Notes under the pieces: model-generated
Told to the model about the DNA's origin: nothing
The model's database searches: none
Seen by the model: the letters and a program-made list of their open reading frames with translations, nothing else
IMG/VR virus record: IMGVR_UViG_3300042337_000070
Coordinates: 43,943-107,942 of that record
Length of the DNA: 64,000 nucleotides
Origin: a virus
Strand: one strand, 5' to 3'
In this document: positions 30,865 to 40,007 of the stretch, piece by piece
Numbering within the stretch: position 1 is the stretch's first letter
How the letters are laid out: each line of letters opens with the position of its first letter
Made by a program: the position numbers and the translations under genes

Positions 30865-32745
30865 CTATTTAGTTGGAGTTAGAATACCGTTTTCATTCAA
30901 ATGAGTAACAACTCCAGAAGGAGATGCATACTTGTTGTTTCCAACATATACTAAACCTAATTCTTTAGCTTCTTCGGCAACAGTCTTTTTCTTCTTCGCA
31001 GGCTCTTTCTTGGCAGGTGCCGCAGACTTTTTAGATTGAATTGTAGCAAGTTTGATTTTCTTATCCATCATTTTGGATTCATGATCTTGATTGTTCTTTT
31101 CACCCTTGCTTGGTCCCTGATCAGGTCCAACTATCTTATCAACCTCTTTTTGTGTCTGTGCCTGAGCAATTTGAGATTGGGCATTAAACGCAATTTGATT
31201 TTGCATATCTTGTTGCTGTTGTGCCGCCTGTGCTTGGGCATCAGCTTGCATCTGTGCTTGCTGTTGCTGTGCTAGAATAGCATTTTCTTGTTGCATCTGA
31301 GCATTGATCTCTTCAATGTCATCATCTGTTTGTTGTAGAATATTCTTTCTAATCCACATGATAGAGTAATACTTGCCAACAAATGGATCGACTTTGATTA
31401 GTGTATCGAGACGAACGTTTAATAGTTCTGCTTCTTTTAACTCATCAAAATTATTGTCTTTCTTATAGTCATACCAAATGTCTTCTTTGATTTCTTTCCA
31501 TTCTTCTTCGGTACAAACTTTCTTAAGAACAAGTTGAACCCTAAGTAAGTCATCAAATAGGGTTGAGAACTTGTTACGAAGACGGACAACAAACTTATTA
31601 AACTTTAGCTCGTCTCTTGTGATTTCTGTGGTGCGTCCTAGTGTGAATCCGGGACTCTGTTCCATACGAGAAACAGGAACACCAAGTGCTTTGTATAGTT
31701 TTGTTTGAAAATACTTGACATCTTCTAGTTCACCAAGATTTCTTGCACCTTCTAATGTTTCAATCTTTGTACCTTGTGAACCTTCACGGCGAGGTAGCCA
31801 GAAGTCTTCCAACATAGATAGATGCTTACGGTCGTCTTTGATTTCACCAGTATTAGAATCGTAAACTAACTTGTTACGATACTTGACCATGATATCACGA
31901 ATATACTGTTCCGCTTTAACTGTTGGCATGTTACCAACGTCAATATAGAATACTCTACGCTCAGGAGCACGACTTAGACGATATATAACTGTAGCGTCCT
32001 CTACCATGCGTAGGTTATTGAATGGTTTGATGGCCTTGTGTAGATAAGAAAGAACCATGGTCTTCTTAGGATCCATGATACCCGAGTTAACGTTTACAAC
32101 AGAGTCGGTTGCAATCTTTGCACCTAGATTAGTGCCAGAACCAATCATACCTCTTTCGTTGTAAAGATAATACTCGATTTGTCTCTTGATTAGTTCAACA
32201 CCTGTAGCAGGATCACGCATCTTTTGAATTTCACGGATCTTACGAATACGACGAGGGTCGATATACTTTACTTCCTGAATGCCGGCATTAGGCAATCCTT
32301 CATCAATAACAATTTGATAAAATAGTCTACCGTCTATATACCAACGACGAAAAACTTCATGACCCATGTTACCAAAGTTAAGCAGTTTAAGAATATAATT
32401 GAACTCTTCTTCAATACGTTTCTTTAATTGAGGATTAAGTTTAACATCATCAAGATTGATTTCTACAGATGTTCCGGAATCTTCGACAACGATGGCTTCA
32501 TTAACAATTTCATCAATAGCAGATTCCATTTCGGGTTGAATGGATAACTCACGATACTTTGTGATTAATTGTGTTTCATTACGAAATGTACCATCTAAAT
32601 CGACATATGTGCCATAGTAACCAGCACCAGAAACAGTTACAGCACCATCGTTATTTTCTGGTAAAGTAAATGTCTTCTGTCTTTGCTGATCCTCTAATCT
32701 TGGATCGATCTTATCAGCACCTATTTGAAATCCAAATAATTTCAC
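30865..32745 (-). CDS. 20: Portal vertex protein gp20
   Basis: 626 residues (T4 gp20 524). Conserved portal blocks: KYRELSIQPEMESAIDEIVN, NFGNMGHEVFRRWYIDGRLF, IDPRRIRKIREI, FNNLRMVEDATVIYRLSRAP and WLPRREGSQGTKIETLEGAR. The extra length is C-terminal: a Gln/Ala-rich coiled-coil stretch (about 485-545), a Lys/Pro/Ala-rich part and a compact end LGLVYVGNNKYASPSG. GTG start at 32745 after AGAAGGA. Forms the dodecameric DNA channel. Confidence 0.95.
   Translation of the reverse strand: MKLFGFQIGADKIDPRLEDQQRQKTFTLPENNDGAVTVSGAGYYGTYVDLDGTFRNETQLITKYRELSIQPEMESAIDEIVNEAIVVEDSGTSVEINLDDVKLNPQLKKRIEEEFNYILKLLNFGNMGHEVFRRWYIDGRLFYQIVIDEGLPNAGIQEVKYIDPRRIRKIREIQKMRDPATGVELIKRQIEYYLYNERGMIGSGTNLGAKIATDSVVNVNSGIMDPKKTMVLSYLHKAIKPFNNLRMVEDATVIYRLSRAPERRVFYIDVGNMPTVKAEQYIRDIMVKYRNKLVYDSNTGEIKDDRKHLSMLEDFWLPRREGSQGTKIETLEGARNLGELEDVKYFQTKLYKALGVPVSRMEQSPGFTLGRTTEITRDELKFNKFVVRLRNKFSTLFDDLLRVQLVLKKVCTEEEWKEIKEDIWYDYKKDNNFDELKEAELLNVRLDTLIKVDPFVGKYYSIMWIRKNILQQTDDDIEEINAQMQQENAILAQQQQAQMQADAQAQAAQQQQDMQNQIAFNAQSQIAQAQTQKEVDKIVGPDQGPSKGEKNNQDHESKMMDKKIKLATIQSKKSAAPAKKEPAKKKKTVAEEAKELGLVYVGNNKYASPSGVVTHLNENGILTPTK
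30866..30872 (-). promoter_or_regulatory. Late promoter motif ACTAAATA before the core gene
   Basis: CTAAATA on the minus strand, at the last codons of the portal gene and 16 bases above the start at 30850. Confidence 0.55.
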
Positions 32746-32763
32746 TACATTATCCTTCTGCTA

Positions 32764-32790
32764 ATCCTACGGGGCAGAACCCCGTAGGAT
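32764..32790 (-). promoter_or_regulatory. Perfect 11-bp hairpin in the portal leader
   Basis: ATCCTACGGGG (32764-32774) pairs with CCCCGTAGGAT (32780-32790), loop CAGAA. It lies downstream of the late motif at 32798, hence in the 5' leader of gp20, and has no U tract. It could be a transcript-stabilising leader hairpin or a partial terminator for the tube gene. Confidence 0.55.
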
Positions 32791-32797
32791 ATAGTTT

Positions 32798-32804
32798 TAT
32801 TTAG
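32798..32804 (-). promoter_or_regulatory. Late promoter motif ACTAAATA before gp20
   Basis: CTAAATA on the minus strand between the tube gene end and the portal leader hairpin. Confidence 0.6.
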
Positions 32805-32811
32805 TATGTTA

Positions 32812-33390
32812 TTATGGAACGAATCCGCCGCCTTCGCCACCATCAGTAGTTGGGAATGGGAATAGCGATTCCCACCACTGATAGGCGAATGTAACGCCGT
32901 ATTCTTCGATCTGATCACCAGAAGCCCAGTCAAGATCAATAGCAGCAACGTCCACAGGGAACGCACCGTAAATCTTATACTGCTTGATGATTTCACCTGT
33001 CTTGGCATACTGGGTTACCATAGCCTGTGACTGGTAATTTACACCAGCACGGGCAGCAGGATTTCTAAGGTTACCAACGTGTGAGTTGATGTTGCTTAGC
33101 CAGATTTCAAGATTGTTACGAATGGTGAAGTTTTCATCATTGATAACAGTGAATGACCAGTCTGGGAATGTTCTAGTACCGGCTACCTTAATCTCACGAC
33201 CAAAGTATGGAATGCTGATAGAAGAAATCGAATCGCCAGGTAGAGATGTTGCTCTAGCCTTAAAGATAATATCAGGGCTTAGAGGTGCTGACCCCAAGAT
33301 TGGGGGCAGCGTCATCATTACTTCGAAGAGACTGGCACGTGCGCCGTCATCTACTAGTGATGCTCTGAATGTGTCAACATTAAATGGCAT
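32812..33390 (-). CDS. 19: Tail tube protein gp19
   Basis: 192 residues (T4 163). KARATSLPGDSISSISIPYF, GREIKVAGTRTFPDWSFTVI, NDENFTIRNNLEIWLSNINS and YGAFPVDVAAIDLDWASGDQ match gp19 in order (ALPxG loop, AGDRTFxDWTVTVxND, GxWPxxVxxIxLDWxSxxxI). Forms the inner tube inside the gp18 sheath. The N-terminal methionine is preceded by AAAAGGAG; late motif at 33412. Confidence 0.95.
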   Translation of the reverse strand: MPFNVDTFRASLVDDGARASLFEVMMTLPPILGSAPLSPDIIFKARATSLPGDSISSISIPYFGREIKVAGTRTFPDWSFTVINDENFTIRNNLEIWLSNINSHVGNLRNPAARAGVNYQSQAMVTQYAKTGEIIKQYKIYGAFPVDVAAIDLDWASGDQIEEYGVTFAYQWWESLFPFPTTDGGEGGGFVP

Positions 33391-33411
33391 TTGTTTTAAC
33401 TCCTTTTCCTT

Positions 33412-33418
33412 TATTTAT
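33412..33418 (-). promoter_or_regulatory. Late promoter motif AATAAATA before gp19
   Basis: ATAAATA on the minus strand, 22 bases above the tube start, overlapping the sheath stop codon. Confidence 0.55.
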
Positions 33419-35169
33419 TAGAACTTGCCAACAATTTCGGAGAAGGCGACACCGGTTCGAACAGCCACAAAGTTAAGATGAATATAGTTAATGCTGCGAG
33501 CAGGCTTGACGTAGATATCTCCTCTAAACTCGTTGCGGTCAATAACTTCTTGGGTGTTGTTTGATGTGTCACAAACTACCTTAAAGTCGTAGATACCACG
33601 ACGGCCCTTAACGTCACGAAGGAAAGGTTCTACTAGAGCAACGAACTGGGCTCTTGTGAACTCATCGTTGAACTCGAATAGAGAATACTTGGCAGCCTTC
33701 GTGATTGTCTTTTCTAGGACAATGAATAGACGACGAACATTGATACGATCAAAGGCAGATGGCTTGCGCTGCATTGTCTTATCGCCGTATAGAACAGTTC
33801 CTTCACCCTTGAATGAAACAACTGGGTTAATGTTTGCCTTGTATAGATCGTCTCTATTAGCCTTGGTTGGGTTCCAAGCAAGCTTGACAACGTTCTTAAT
33901 CTGACCACGATTGAAACCAGCAGGTGAGAACCATGGGTCACGATCAAAGTCTGTTCTAGCACATAGACCAGCAATATCTCCGTTTAGTGGTACCCAACGA
34001 TAGGTATTGTTATACTTATCGAACTGCTTCTTCCAGTTTCCGTCAAATACACCGTAAGATGTTGAGTTGTAAAGGTTGATCTTTGAAGTAATATCACCTA
34101 CTTCTGATCCTGCGTTATCCACGACGTTATTCATATCTGGAGAAACGAATCCAACGCAATCCTTACGAACACCAACAATGCTTTCTAGAACATGTTCAGA
34201 AACAATTTGAGAGTGGGCGCCAGTCATAACTAGTGAAATGTCAACTAGTTCCGGATCAAGGAATAGCTCATATGATTGTTGTAGTTGAGCATCTGTAGGA
34301 GCAGCAACGACACCACCTGAGAAGTTCATAGTATAAGAAGCATTTGACTGTCCGTATCCTGTTGATACTAGATGTCCGGTTCCATTCTGAGTTGCAGACT
34401 CCATACCCCATGAGGATGTTTCTGAAACCTCAGTAACTTCATCCTGAGCATGTCTAAGAGCCCAAATATAATTTGATCTATTATTAACAACGTCAACATA
34501 AAAGTTTGATGATCCGTCGTCATTAACGGCATCTGATGCCTTAGATACGAATGAGAATCTTTCTAGAACGGTGTTTGCGATACCATCAGATAGTTTACCT
34601 AGACGATCAACAACAATGATATGCATTTCGTCATTAGCACCACCCTTAGATGCGACATATGGAGATGTTCCTGTAACGCCTTCGAACTGTGACTTATATT
34701 CCCAAGTATCGTATGATACTGAATCTTCACTGGCCCAAATAGAAACTCTTAGTGAGTTACCTAGTTCACCTGGATACTTAGCAGCAAACATACCATTGGT
34801 ATTAGCAACAGTTGCAGATGTTCCGTTTAGAACATAGTTATTTTCGTAATCGTCTTCATTCTTGATTGTTAGAGCAGTTGAACCAGTAGTTGCATTCTTT
34901 GCTACAGTTGTGTTAGCAGAACGAACTAGTCTTAGGTTATTGCCATAAGCTAGGAAGTTTGCAGCGGTAAACCATGATGTGAAGTTATTCTGGCTTGGCT
35001 TACCAAACCAACGAACAAGTTCAAGTTCATTGCTAATTGTCATAATCTGGTCGACAGGACCCCAATCAAAGTTTCCGGCAAATGCCCCTTCTGTAGTAGA
35101 TGCGGCAGGAACAATGGTCGTAAGATCGATTTCAGACCAAGTCACGCCTGGGGAAAGTGAATATGCCAT
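33418..35169 (-). CDS. 18: Contractile tail sheath gp18
   Basis: 583 residues (T4 659). Begins MAYSLSPGVTWSEIDLTTIV, the usual SPGVxxxExDLTxxVP sheath opening; a variable protruding domain follows; then the conserved C-terminal fold with VPLNGDIAGLCARTDFDRDP, WFSPAGFNRGQIKNVVKLAW, RRLFIVLEKTITKAAKYSLF and DFKVVCDTSNNTQEVIDRNE. It has a perfect late promoter at 35217-35224. Confidence 0.96.
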   Translation of the reverse strand: MAYSLSPGVTWSEIDLTTIVPAASTTEGAFAGNFDWGPVDQIMTISNELELVRWFGKPSQNNFTSWFTAANFLAYGNNLRLVRSANTTVAKNATTGSTALTIKNEDDYENNYVLNGTSATVANTNGMFAAKYPGELGNSLRVSIWASEDSVSYDTWEYKSQFEGVTGTSPYVASKGGANDEMHIIVVDRLGKLSDGIANTVLERFSFVSKASDAVNDDGSSNFYVDVVNNRSNYIWALRHAQDEVTEVSETSSWGMESATQNGTGHLVSTGYGQSNASYTMNFSGGVVAAPTDAQLQQSYELFLDPELVDISLVMTGAHSQIVSEHVLESIVGVRKDCVGFVSPDMNNVVDNAGSEVGDITSKINLYNSTSYGVFDGNWKKQFDKYNNTYRWVPLNGDIAGLCARTDFDRDPWFSPAGFNRGQIKNVVKLAWNPTKANRDDLYKANINPVVSFKGEGTVLYGDKTMQRKPSAFDRINVRRLFIVLEKTITKAAKYSLFEFNDEFTRAQFVALVEPFLRDVKGRRGIYDFKVVCDTSNNTQEVIDRNEFRGDIYVKPARSINYIHLNFVAVRTGVAFSEIVGKF

Positions 35170-35216
35170 CTTTTACTCCTTTTTATAGGTTAGAATGGTT
35201 GTTTTCCATCTAATCC

Positions 35217-35224
35217 TATTTATA
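35217..35224 (-). promoter_or_regulatory. Consensus T4 late promoter TATAAATA before gp18
   Basis: Exact TATAAATA on the minus strand; the 48-base leader to the gp18 ATG contains an imperfect hairpin (about 35185-35217) and a strong AAAGGAG RBS. Confidence 0.75.
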
Positions 35225-35243
35225 GTTTTAAGTGTTTTCAGAT

Positions 35244-36920
35244 TTATAGCTTGCTGTTCCAGTCGTAACCTAAGTTATCAAAAGGATACATGCTTTCTCT
35301 CTCACGTTGCCATAAATCACCATTAGCATCCTGTTCCACATAATCATCTAAACCGTTGTCAATGAAACCAAATGGCACATTCTGAACATCTTGTAAGTAT
35401 GATTGCTCTTTCTGTAGAGTATATCTGATATCATTTGAAACTGTTTCTTTAAAGAGTTTCTGTGCAGTTAACCAACCAAAATGAACTAGCGTCATTGCAA
35501 GGTCATCATTTGATCCTTCTTCTGCTTTAAACGTTTTCTTATCAGCCGAAAACGAAAACAATTCTGTAATAGTATCTTCGTCGTTTAGTATGAGTTTATC
35601 ATTTTCTACTAAAGTTTTTAGATTGGAACAACCAATCATTTTAGACTGTGCCGTTATTTTTAGACCAAAAGCCAACTTGTTTTTACCGGCAGCAAAACCT
35701 CCTGATGCCTGCATTCCTTGTTTACCTTTAATCTGAAACTTCAACAGATTTTCATATTCAAGTTCGAAGTGTAGAATGTCTGCAACCTGCAAACCGATAG
35801 AATTGATTTCAACAAGGACAAATGCCTCATTGTATTTCTTTGCTACCGAATAAATAACAGCCGGTAAGAGCATAGGACTTATTTCATTATTACGGTATTT
35901 AGCTACTTGCCTGTAAGGTATTTGAGTTACATCAAAGACTGAAAATGCTGAGTAATCAAGTCCCTGACCTTCTGATACATCCACAGTAATAACATATGTA
36001 TGTTTATGCTCAGGTTCTTCAAACACATCCATACATTCCATACGACGAATAGGTTCTTTCCAATGTAGAGATGCTAACTTAGCACCATTAATAAGAGTAT
36101 TAGACGAACCAAGAAACTCACAACCAAACTCTTGGTCGAACTGACGCTGACTGGTGTTGCGAATAGTTTCTGCTGCCCACTCTGCATCTCTGCCAGGTAC
36201 CATGCTCCAGTGAATCTCGATTGGAACATACGTGCTAGTCTTATCGACGGCCTTTGTCCACATCTTATAGAACAAGTTCATACCGTTTGGTGTAGAAACG
36301 ATAACTACCTTAGAAGTCTTACCAGATGAAATGGTAGGATATGTTGAGTTGAAAAACTCTTCTGCGATATTGTTAGGAACGAACGCAAACTCGTCAAGAA
36401 AGATTAGATTGAACGAGAAACCACGAACAGATGATCCGCTAGTAGAGTCTGCCAATACTCTTGAACCATTGGCAAGATAGATAGAACCCTTGTTCCATTC
36501 CTTGATGCCTTGCTTCAAAAACATAGGCAGATACTCAAAGGCCAGTTTTAGTTTGCCTAGTAGTTCTCTAGCAGTTGGTGCACGGTTAGCAAGAATAGCA
36601 ACCACAAAGTTTTCATTGAACAATACCTGGTGTAGAATATATGCTACACTAGTAGTAGACTTACCGACCTGTCGTGGTAGTTTGCAGATAGAGAAACGAT
36701 TATCATGAAACGTTGAAAGCATACGTTCCTGAAAGTCCCACATTTCAAATGGGATTAGACCACGGTCCACGTTGATGATCTTGATATACTTACGAGCAAA
36801 ATAAACAGGATCCTCAGCACACTTGATATACTCGTCCAACTCATGTTGTGTGAATGAGTGGCGATATTGTTCATTAGGTAGATTTGGATTGTTCTGATAA
36901 CTATACGGTGTTCTAGCCAT
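35244..36920 (-). CDS. 17: Terminase large subunit gp17
   Basis: 558 residues (T4 610). ATPase: Walker A LPRQVGKST 81-89, Walker B LIFLDEF 172-178, coupling motif VSTPNG 208-213. RNase H-like nuclease: VDVSEGQGLDYSAF (first Asp about 314), VLVEINSIGLQVAD and a final DDLAMTLVHFGW Asp. It packages DNA by headful through the gp20 portal. Start overlaps the gp16 gene by 8 bases. Confidence 0.97.
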   Translation of the reverse strand: MARTPYSYQNNPNLPNEQYRHSFTQHELDEYIKCAEDPVYFARKYIKIINVDRGLIPFEMWDFQERMLSTFHDNRFSICKLPRQVGKSTTSVAYILHQVLFNENFVVAILANRAPTARELLGKLKLAFEYLPMFLKQGIKEWNKGSIYLANGSRVLADSTSGSSVRGFSFNLIFLDEFAFVPNNIAEEFFNSTYPTISSGKTSKVVIVSTPNGMNLFYKMWTKAVDKTSTYVPIEIHWSMVPGRDAEWAAETIRNTSQRQFDQEFGCEFLGSSNTLINGAKLASLHWKEPIRRMECMDVFEEPEHKHTYVITVDVSEGQGLDYSAFSVFDVTQIPYRQVAKYRNNEISPMLLPAVIYSVAKKYNEAFVLVEINSIGLQVADILHFELEYENLLKFQIKGKQGMQASGGFAAGKNKLAFGLKITAQSKMIGCSNLKTLVENDKLILNDEDTITELFSFSADKKTFKAEEGSNDDLAMTLVHFGWLTAQKLFKETVSNDIRYTLQKEQSYLQDVQNVPFGFIDNGLDDYVEQDANGDLWQRERESMYPFDNLGYDWNSKL

Positions 36921-37374
36921 TATCTTCTTTTTGTTTCTTTATAGCAGACAATAGTTCTGCCGCTGAACCAACAAAGACGGCTTGCTCAACGTTAATGTTA
37001 CTCTCTGCATTCTTCTTACGAGGATCAGAGTCAGGGTTAGGATCTTTTAAGTCTTTTTTTGTCTTCTGGAGTGCGTATAGGTCTTTCGATGTTTCGCCAA
37101 CAGTTTTGATGAGATTAGAAACAACCTCAAAACCTCTTGCACTTTCGTTTTGTCTAGCAATTGCTGCGATTTCTTCAATGGCGTCGTTCCCTTTTACGAT
37201 AAGATTACGAAGGGTTTTTCTCACCAAAATGTAGTCTTCATCTTCATCTGTAAGATCAGGTGATGGATCGTAAGTAACGATCTCTTTACCTACTTCACCT
37301 GTAATCACTTCGACTTCCTTTGCGGGAACATATTCAATGCCTAGAGCATCGGACAAATTTTTTTCAACACCCAT
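36913..37374 (-). CDS. 16: Terminase small subunit gp16
   Basis: 153 residues (T4 164). MGVEKNLSDALGIEYVPAKE, then ARGFEVVSNLIKTVGETSKD, LYALQKTKKDLKD and an acidic, Asn-rich end (VEQAVFVGSAAELLSAIKKQ). The central antiparallel coiled-coil and the RxFEVxxxLIK helix are typical of gp16. Recognises DNA and regulates gp17. Confidence 0.9.
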   Translation of the reverse strand: MGVEKNLSDALGIEYVPAKEVEVITGEVGKEIVTYDPSPDLTDEDEDYILVRKTLRNLIVKGNDAIEEIAAIARQNESARGFEVVSNLIKTVGETSKDLYALQKTKKDLKDPNPDSDPRKKNAESNINVEQAVFVGSAAELLSAIKKQKEDNG

Positions 37375-37381
37375 AACTATA

Positions 37382-37702
37382 TTATCCTTGATCTTCCTCT
37401 GTTAAAGGTTCTGGAACAATTGCACCTGGTGGAGGAGGCACATCAGGCTTCAAAATATCAGGAAAAATCTTTCTAAAGTCTTCGGCCTTTTTAACCTTAT
37501 CTATATTAGGATCTTTTGTGATATCTCTAAGTGCTTGCTTCTTAGCAGCAATCTCGGCCTGTAATGTTGTGTCACCTGTCTCTACCGCTCTCATGAATTG
37601 TAGGTCTAAGTCTTCAAGCATAGGTGTTCTAGCACTTCTAAGAATATCTTTATAGATATCTTTAGCCTTGTTCATATCTACTTTAATTACACTTTTGGCC
37701 AT
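37382..37702 (-). CDS. Small tail/fibre-associated protein, 106 residues
   Basis: MAKSVIKVDMNKAKDIYKDI, LRSARTPMLEDLDLQFMRAV, ETGDTTLQAEIAAKKQALRD, then a Pro-rich end. The RxARxPxLxxLDxxFMRAxExGD...KKQALRD pattern is common in small proteins of phage tail-fibre regions. May be a fibre assembly or attachment factor. Overlaps the upstream gene by 16 bases. Confidence 0.6.
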   Translation of the reverse strand: MAKSVIKVDMNKAKDIYKDILRSARTPMLEDLDLQFMRAVETGDTTLQAEIAAKKQALRDITKDPNIDKVKKAEDFRKIFPDILKPDVPPPPGAIVPEPLTEEDQG

Positions 37703-37995
37703 GGTTTTTCCCCTTCTGGAATGTCCGGTCTTGGTGGAATTGCACCCTGTTTCTCTGCTACCATTTTATTGATAACATCAGAATATCCCTGCCCATATCC
37801 GTCTGGTTTTGAAAAATCAACAACCCACGCACTTCTAAATGCTTGATCTGCTGGAATTTCAGATGCATCTAGAATTAGATATGGTGTTCCGACAGGGACA
37901 TCTTTCTTTGCGACCTCCTCTGCCGGATATGGATCTGACGGCCATAATAGTGAAATTGATCCGTTTCTATCAAATACGATTACCTTACTAGACAT
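37687..37995 (-). CDS. Small tail/fibre-associated protein, 102 residues
   Basis: MSSKVIVFDRNGSISLLWPS, VPVGTPYLILDASEIPADQA and FRSAWVVDFSKPDGYGQ follow a pattern known from many phages beside tail fibres (xxIVxxxNGxxxxxxP...G.PY.I.D..EIP.D..FR.AW). It sits directly after the aromatic-rich fibre gene and is probably its accessory protein. Function inferred from context. Confidence 0.6.
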   Translation of the reverse strand: MSSKVIVFDRNGSISLLWPSDPYPAEEVAKKDVPVGTPYLILDASEIPADQAFRSAWVVDFSKPDGYGQGYSDVINKMVAEKQGAIPPRPDIPEGEKPWPKV

Positions 37996-38004
37996 TTTTC
38001 ATCC

Positions 38005-39972
38005 TTATCTAAAGATTGCCACATGAATGTGCTTGGCAGGATATGTACCTGGACCGTTCCAGTAGTAGTAGAAATAACCCCACCACCAATACCACCACCA
38101 ATAGTTAGGTCCGCCCCAATGCCATGTGCATGATACTTCACAGAATGTAGTATGTAGCGTTCTGACAGTTAGCGATGTTCCTGATCCCCATCCAATTGTT
38201 CTAACTGGTGACTGAATACGGAAGAACTCTGGTGATGATGCTGTGCCTGTTACTGCATAGTTTGTATCAGGCATTTCAAAATCGAAGTTTAGTTGATAAC
38301 GGCCGTCACCAAGGTCTTCAACTGATGTGATGCCGCCGGCACCTCTGATTTGGGCTCGTTGAATATCACATGTACCGGTGAATGCCCAACCTGACGGGAC
38401 ATACCAACCATACACATAATACCACCACCACCACCAGAAGAACCAATACCAATAACCATAGTATCCGTATGTATTAGGATACTCACACTCAATATATCCT
38501 GATGCTTGATTTACTGTTGTAATCTTATATGTTCTAGGATATCCTAGACGACGATTGCCGATAGCGAGCCAACAGGCAAACTGGAAACTATATCCATCAG
38601 AATGACGACGAATAGTTCCATTGCCTGTACCCGCAATATAAATTGTTGATTGAACTTCTAGGTCATTGTTAGCAGGGTCGGTGACATCAACTCTGAGAAT
38701 GTTAGTGGTACCGTTTGCTGTGAATGTAAGACCTGTTAGTCCTGATGATGATGTTCCATCAAAGTTAACCCAGGCACGACATCCATAAACTGGTGATGGA
38801 TATCCATAACCAGAATCAAACTTAACGACACCGTTGGCATCAACAATAAGAGCATCTGCAATTTGATATGTTCCATCGTCTGCCTGTTTTAGAGTACCTG
38901 ATCCGAATGGAATACCATTAGCAGAATAGAAATATCCACCGTATCCCTTTTCAGAGAAACCTACAACACCGTTACCAGTATTAGCAGTACCAAATACACC
39001 ATTACCTTTTTGTGCTAGTGTAAAGATAGCGTCATTGTTTGCGGTTGCTTCTGCTTTTAGTGAGTGATTGTTTGCTGATCTAGCGTAAACACCATACCAG
39101 TTATTTGATGTTCCATAAACACCGTTTGCAGATAGATTTAGAGTTCCACCAAACATTGTATTAGATGTGAACAATCTACCGTTAAATATTGCTCCGTCTG
39201 TATTTGGAAGAGCATTGTTAGCCACATTAAATGCAGCATTAGCAACTCTAAAGGCACCGTTGCCTGTTGTATATCCAGAGTTTGCTACAATATAACCTGC
39301 ATTGATTGATGTATATGCCGAATTAACAACGGCGTAAGAGGTGTTGGTCTTAAAGGAAGCAGAGTTTAGATATCCATAAATTGCATTAGCTCTACTGAAA
39401 GATGCCTCTGCATTAGTTGCAACACCTAGAGCAAATGTATATGTACCTAGTGCAAGATCGTAGGCATCATTTGCTTTTGTATATGCTCTGTTGAGTTTTG
39501 CGGCTTGTTCTAATGCTGTAGCATTAACATCAGCGATAGTGTTTGCTAGATTAAAAGCTGCATTAGCAACGGTAAACGCTGCATTAGCTTTAGTATGAGC
39601 ATTAGCACTATTAAAGAAACTTCCATTAGCAAAATTGTATGCAGAATTGGCAATGATACCTGCATCATTGGCAGTGTTAGCGGCGCTGTTAGCAATTCTA
39701 ATGGCAGTCTGAGAAATGAGGATAAGATCATTTGCCTTATCAAAGGCTGCGTTTGCCGAATCAAATGCGGCCCCACCTAGTGTTAATAGATCGCCTGCAT
39801 ATGTTTCTAAATCTGTCTGTAGAGTTTCAACGTTAGCACTTAAGTTGGCCGCATGATCATATAGTTCGGTAAAGTTATTATTGGTCTTACGATAAGCCAC
39901 ACGAATTGTATCGCCTGTACCATCGTTTGGATTATTACCAGTGTTAATCGTTTCTTTTGAAAAATCTGCCAT
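38005..39972 (-). CDS. Tail fibre with ANAAF repeats and Trp/Tyr-rich receptor-binding end
   Basis: 655 residues. N-terminus NTGNNPNDGTGDTIRVAYRK is a frequent opening for structural fibres. Residues about 55-260 are heptad-like repeats (ANAAFxxAN variants) that form a fibrous rod. The C-terminal 270 residues form a globular domain with two extreme aromatic stretches, WYWFFWWWWWYYVYGWY (coded near 38400-38470) and WWWYWWWGYFYYYW (near 38050-38110). TGG codon runs make these tracts. Probably a receptor-binding tip. Late motif at 40001-40007. Confidence 0.75.
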   Translation of the reverse strand: MADFSKETINTGNNPNDGTGDTIRVAYRKTNNNFTELYDHAANLSANVETLQTDLETYAGDLLTLGGAAFDSANAAFDKANDLILISQTAIRIANSAANTANDAGIIANSAYNFANGSFFNSANAHTKANAAFTVANAAFNLANTIADVNATALEQAAKLNRAYTKANDAYDLALGTYTFALGVATNAEASFSRANAIYGYLNSASFKTNTSYAVVNSAYTSINAGYIVANSGYTTGNGAFRVANAAFNVANNALPNTDGAIFNGRLFTSNTMFGGTLNLSANGVYGTSNNWYGVYARSANNHSLKAEATANNDAIFTLAQKGNGVFGTANTGNGVVGFSEKGYGGYFYSANGIPFGSGTLKQADDGTYQIADALIVDANGVVKFDSGYGYPSPVYGCRAWVNFDGTSSSGLTGLTFTANGTTNILRVDVTDPANNDLEVQSTIYIAGTGNGTIRRHSDGYSFQFACWLAIGNRRLGYPRTYKITTVNQASGYIECEYPNTYGYYGYWYWFFWWWWWYYVYGWYVPSGWAFTGTCDIQRAQIRGAGGITSVEDLGDGRYQLNFDFEMPDTNYAVTGTASSPEFFRIQSPVRTIGWGSGTSLTVRTLHTTFCEVSCTWHWGGPNYWWWYWWWGYFYYYWNGPGTYPAKHIHVAIFR

Positions 39973-40000
39973 TGATTTGCTATCCTGGAAAGTTCTATTC

Positions 40001-40007
40001 TATTTAT
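40001..40007 (-). promoter_or_regulatory. Late promoter motif CATAAATA before the aromatic-rich fibre
   Basis: ATAAATA on the minus strand, 29 bases above the fibre start at 39972 and overlapping the gp15 stop region. Confidence 0.5.

Noticed and set aside
38289-38492. Gly-rich minus-strand frame overlapping the fibre tip
   Set aside because: It is TGG runs read in another frame (GGT). The Trp-rich frame is continuous with a clear fibre gene and has the correct length and stop.
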